This document shows, piece after piece, positions 33,724 to 36,387 of a stretch of DNA of 36,387 nucleotides; position 1 is the stretch's first letter; every line of letters starts with the position of its first letter. Source of the stretch: Chlorobaculum sp. 24CR (lineage in GTDB: Bacteria; Bacteroidota; Chlorobiia; Chlorobiales; Chlorobiaceae); the NCBI RefSeq assembly GCF_004118635.1, contig NZ_SDGU01000015.1, positions 1-36,387 of the forward strand. Reading direction: 5' to 3'. Below the pieces are notes generated by a model. That model did no database searches, had not been told where the DNA came from, and saw only the letters and a list, made by a program, of their open reading frames with translations. The translations under genes were made by a program, and so were the position numbers.

Positions 33724-34365
33724 TCAACCGCTGCGCCGAAAGGTGAACCAGGCGAACGCCTGCGTGGAACCGCCGGGGGTAAGATGTTGGGCGTCGCAGG
33801 CTGAGACAAGCTCGAAGCGCGGGGCGAAAACACCGGAAATCAGCTCCGCATTGTAGCGCTGCACGGCGAGACCGCTGCACCGTTCCGGGCCGTCCAGGGC
33901 GAAGGTGCCGATGATCGCCGCGCCATCGGCGGCGAGGCAGGCGTCGAGGCTTGCCAGATAGCGGCGGCGATCATCCTCGCTCGTCATGAAGTGAAACACC
34001 GCCCGATCATGCCACAGCCTGAATTTTTTCGCCGACCGGAACGAGCGAATGTCGCCTTGCACCCAGGATACGGGCGAGGCTGACGCGCCCAACCGCTCGC
34101 GAGCTTCGTCGAGTGCCGCTTGGGAACAGTCCACAACCGTGACGTCCGTATAGCCGAGATTCAGCAGCGTTTCGGCAAGGATCGATGCGCCACCGCCCGC
34201 GTCGATCACCGGCGCGTCGCGGGCGATGCCGGTCGCCTCGACGAGGCGCAGCGACTCCTGCGGGTGGCTTTGATACCAGCTCAGGCGCTCAAATGGAGCG
34301 GCGTGATATTTTGCGTCCCAGTGCTGGCGTAGTTCATCCGGTTCGCATGAGTTGTCAAGTGACAT
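33724..34365 (-). CDS. SAM-dependent class I methyltransferase
   Basis: A 213-residue protein with a Rossmann methyltransferase core: APVIDAGGGASILAETLL (motif I), DVTVVDCSQAALDEARERL (motif II, acidic residue for ribose) and WVQGDIRSF. The N-terminal WDAKYHAAPFERLSWYQ is shared with a group of thiopurine- or chalcogen-type small-molecule methyltransferases. The substrate is not known. The ATG is preceded by AGAG supplied by the end of MITE-like copy D. It is separated from the exporter operon by the operator region. Confidence 0.88.
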   Translation of the reverse strand: MSLDNSCEPDELRQHWDAKYHAAPFERLSWYQSHPQESLRLVEATGIARDAPVIDAGGGASILAETLLNLGYTDVTVVDCSQAALDEARERLGASASPVSWVQGDIRSFRSAKKFRLWHDRAVFHFMTSEDDRRRYLASLDACLAADGAAIIGTFALDGPERCSGLAVQRYNAELISGVFAPRFELVSACDAQHLTPGGSTQAFAWFTFRRSG

Positions 34366-34484
34366 ATTACTCTGGCTACAATAAAAGAAATTGGGCTAAA
34401 GCCCTTATTTACTTTGCTTTGTTTGCATACCCCGGACTAAAGTCCAGGGCAATTGTTTAACATTTTTTATGGGTGAAGTTATAA
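34365..34484 (+). repeat. MITE-like element, family 1, copy D (short)
   Basis: A ~120 bp copy with ends TATTACTCTGGCTACAATAA and, inverted, TTATAACTTCACCC. It contains GGGCTAAAGCCC and CCCCGGACTAAAGTCCAGGG (one mismatch in the stem). It fills the gap between the CooS stop codon, about 10 bp away, and the methyltransferase start, which it abuts. Confidence 0.82.
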
Positions 34485-34494
34485 CACTCCCCTG

Positions 34495-36231
34495 TCAACC
34501 GTTCATGCAGCACGATTTGCCGATTTCGACCGTATCGGGAATCGTCTCCTCGATCTCCTCTTTCGTGCCAATCACATAGTCGCTGACCGGCCAGCCGAGA
34601 GCTTCGCGCTTGCGGTCGAGCATCCGCAGAATGTCTTCGGAGGTCTGGTAGGGATCGGGATTCCAGTTCATCGCCGCGCCGACCATCCTGCGCAGCCGGT
34701 TGCTGACGTAGTCGATAAAACGATCAGAGGCGAGCGTGTTGTCCTGCACGCACGAGTAGGTTTCGATGCCGTTGAGGATGAAGGCGTAGCGCGCGCCCAT
34801 CGTCTTTTCGGCGGCGGGATCGGCGGCCACCATCGCGAAGGGCATCGCCGGATTGGGCTGGCCCGCCGCGTTGGCCGTGTAGGCCATCACCTGGCTGGCC
34901 CGCGTGCTGTCGGTGCACGCGCCGACGTGCAGCACCGGCGGAATCTGCAACGCTTCGACCAGCTCGCGAAGTCCGGGGCCGCACAGCTTCGAGGCGTCGG
35001 GATGCGCCAGACCGGCAAAAAGCAGCCCCATGCCCGAACAACCATGAGCCGTCACGAGCACGTCGTTCTTGATGAGCTGGCGGGCGATGATAACCTGGTT
35101 GCGCTCGAACACCGCGCCGCGAATGTTGCCGCAGGAACCGAAGTTCACGATACCGCGAATCTTCCCCTCCTCCAGCAACCGGGCAAGACCGTGAATCTTT
35201 TTTTCGGGCATCGAACCGTCGAACAGCCGTGCGATCTCCTCGACGCTGAAGCCCAACTCCACCTTCGCGCGGATGTCGGGGATATGGATTTTTTCGCTGT
35301 CGCGGTTGCGGTAGTTTTCGATGGCGATGTCGAGAATCTCTTCGGCAAGCTCGTAAATGCGGTCGAGGTTTTTGAGATAGTAGTCGAGTTCGAGCACGAT
35401 CGCCCCCTCCTTGCGGCCTGAGGGCGAGGTGGTGATCACCTTGGTGTGAAAGCGGCGGGCGACCGGCATCATGCCGGGCAGCACATCCTGCTGATCGACC
35501 ACAATCGCCTCGAACGCACCGGTGGCGACGGCCATTTCGGCGGAGGAGGCCATGGCGACGAGCGGAATGCCGAGGTCACGCTCGACGAACTCGCCGCCGG
35601 TGCAGCACATGCCGTAGAGGCGGATGTCCTCCGCGCCGACCGCTTTTACCTTCTCCATGATCTTCGGCGTACCGACAATGTCGCAGATGGCGAAAGCGAC
35701 CATCGGCGCGTGGCCGTTGATGCCGATGTTGATGCAGTTATCCTTGCGGATGCTGCCGAGGTTGACGTTGAGCTTCGAGCGCCGGGGCAGACCGTAAACA
35801 ATGTCGGTGGCGAGCGACGTTGAGACCACGGTGGTGTAGGCGTAGGCGAGCACCGTGCGCAGGAACGCCTGCATGTGGCTCTCGAAATCGGAGTCGGTGC
35901 CGTGGCTGGTGAGGTTGTTCGACTCGAAACACTCGTGATAGGCGCTGATCGGAATGATGCCGAGCCTCTGCCAAAGTTCGGAGCGCTCTTTCGGCGCGAG
36001 CGCAAAGAGCGTGTCGTGATGCTTCGGCAGCGCGCGCTGCAAGTCATCGATGAAGCGGTCGGCGATCTCCACGCAGATCTGTTCGACGCTCTTGCCATCG
36101 GCGTCGAGGCCGAGCGCCCCAGCGACCGCCCACGCCTTTTCGGGGCACTTGATCGGAATCGGCGCGGAGCCGTCGCCCGCCGCTTTCAGCGCGATGAACA
36201 CCTCGCAGGCGTGCGCGCCGTGCGCCGACAT
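34495..36231 (-). CDS. Ni-CO dehydrogenase catalytic subunit (CooS) family, 5'-truncated and missing one C-cluster cysteine
   Basis: A 578-residue frame matching CooS from just after the N-terminal Fe-S region. C-cluster ligands by alignment: His174 (INGHAP), Cys210 (MCCTGG), Cys367 (NFGSCGN), Cys398 (HGCSGMG) and Cys439 (VGACTDS). The expected Cys after VVD is Asp249 (VVDQQDVLPG). The catalytic lysine segment PAAEKTMG and the SAHGAH histidine are kept. The frame stays homologous about 23 residues upstream of the ATG (ICGKDVDLIVAGNALRR) but then meets a stop near 36335, and the cysteines for clusters B and D are absent. CO oxidation is therefore doubtful. It may be a decaying gene or a divergent relative. 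Confidence 0.8.
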   Translation of the reverse strand: MSAHGAHACEVFIALKAAGDGSAPIPIKCPEKAWAVAGALGLDADGKSVEQICVEIADRFIDDLQRALPKHHDTLFALAPKERSELWQRLGIIPISAYHECFESNNLTSHGTDSDFESHMQAFLRTVLAYAYTTVVSTSLATDIVYGLPRRSKLNVNLGSIRKDNCINIGINGHAPMVAFAICDIVGTPKIMEKVKAVGAEDIRLYGMCCTGGEFVERDLGIPLVAMASSAEMAVATGAFEAIVVDQQDVLPGMMPVARRFHTKVITTSPSGRKEGAIVLELDYYLKNLDRIYELAEEILDIAIENYRNRDSEKIHIPDIRAKVELGFSVEEIARLFDGSMPEKKIHGLARLLEEGKIRGIVNFGSCGNIRGAVFERNQVIIARQLIKNDVLVTAHGCSGMGLLFAGLAHPDASKLCGPGLRELVEALQIPPVLHVGACTDSTRASQVMAYTANAAGQPNPAMPFAMVAADPAAEKTMGARYAFILNGIETYSCVQDNTLASDRFIDYVSNRLRRMVGAAMNWNPDPYQTSEDILRMLDRKREALGWPVSDYVIGTKEEIEETIPDTVEIGKSCCMNG

Positions 36232-36387
36232 GCCCGAAGCGAGCCGCCGCAGCGCGTTGCCCGCAACGATGAGATCGACATCCTTGCCGCAGATTGAATC
36301 TCTATGGGATATATTCCCCGAAGCTCTGCTTCGTTAAAGATAAAAGTGTAATAATTGAGCACATATATTCATAAAAGTCATAATGTA
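36232..36387. other. Remnant of the CooS 5' coding region and AT-rich junction
   Basis: From 36232 to about 36300 the minus strand still reads as CooS in frame without a start codon. Beyond that the sequence turns AT-rich with no homology or gene visible to the window end. The switch marks a deletion or rearrangement junction near 36300. Confidence 0.6.

Noticed and set aside
34495-36231. Hybrid-cluster protein (hydroxylamine reductase) instead of CooS
   Set aside because: The INGHAP, MCCTGG and HGCSGMG motifs and their spacing fit CODH; the cysteine pattern of hybrid-cluster proteins is absent.

Overview
This is GC-rich bacterial DNA with a small AT-rich insert at about 23.9-25.5 kb. Gene content and the style of the dispersed repeats suggest a green sulfur bacterium (Chlorobiaceae, probably Chlorobaculum-like). 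That assignment is inference from recognition; no rRNA or other phylogenetic marker gene lies in the window. The dominant theme is vitamin B12 (cobamide) acquisition, remodelling and late-stage assembly, mostly on the minus strand between 5.9 and 21.3 kb, with a second small block at 26-28.3 kb.

Layout. 0-6 kb: a NERD-domain protein, a HicB/HicA toxin-antitoxin pair, an orphan LolD/MacB-type ABC ATPase, a SET-domain protein, an iron-type alcohol dehydrogenase overlapping a DUF134 regulator, an OsmC-family protein and a small hypothetical gene. 5.9-9.6 kb (minus): cobU, then cobT, an alpha/beta hydrolase and cobS. 9.9-13.5 kb (minus): cobO-btuC-btuD-cbiR, a tight import/adenosylation/remodelling operon. 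14-21.3 kb (minus): a cobalamin riboswitch followed by btuB-btuF-bluB-cobQ-cobD-cbiB, with overlapping or nearly touching genes. 21.4-23.7 kb: a Na/phosphate cotransporter and an SRPBCC protein. 23.9-25.5 kb (plus): an AT-rich island with a HEPN/AbiU2-like protein, a RelE/ParE-type toxin-antitoxin pair and an orphan Phd/YefM antitoxin. 25.7-28.3 kb (plus): a Nudix hydrolase, a second BtuF-like lipoprotein and cbiA. 28.3-33.6 kb (minus): a TetR regulator with a palindromic operator, then HlyD adaptor, FtsX-like permease, ABC ATPase and TolC-like lipoprotein, forming one exporter operon. 33.7-36.2 kb: a methyltransferase and a Ni-CO dehydrogenase (CooS) gene that has lost its 5' end.

How the genes work together. 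BtuB, two BtuF proteins and BtuCD import corrinoids. CbiR probably cuts off the foreign lower ligand. CobO adenosylates. CbiA and CobQ amidate. CobD and CbiB add the aminopropanol arm. BluB makes 5,6-dimethylbenzimidazole, and CobT, CobU and CobS assemble the nucleotide loop. No corrin-ring synthesis gene and no recognisable alpha-ribazole phosphatase is present in the window.

The non-coding DNA is rich in repeats: a four-copy MITE-like family with two conserved hairpins, whose terminal repeats supply a stop codon and ribosome-binding sites to neighbouring genes; a three-copy ~100 bp palindromic repeat; a seven-unit tandem hairpin array; and a 155 bp element with 27 bp terminal inverted repeats. 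No tRNA, rRNA, CRISPR array or transposase gene was seen.
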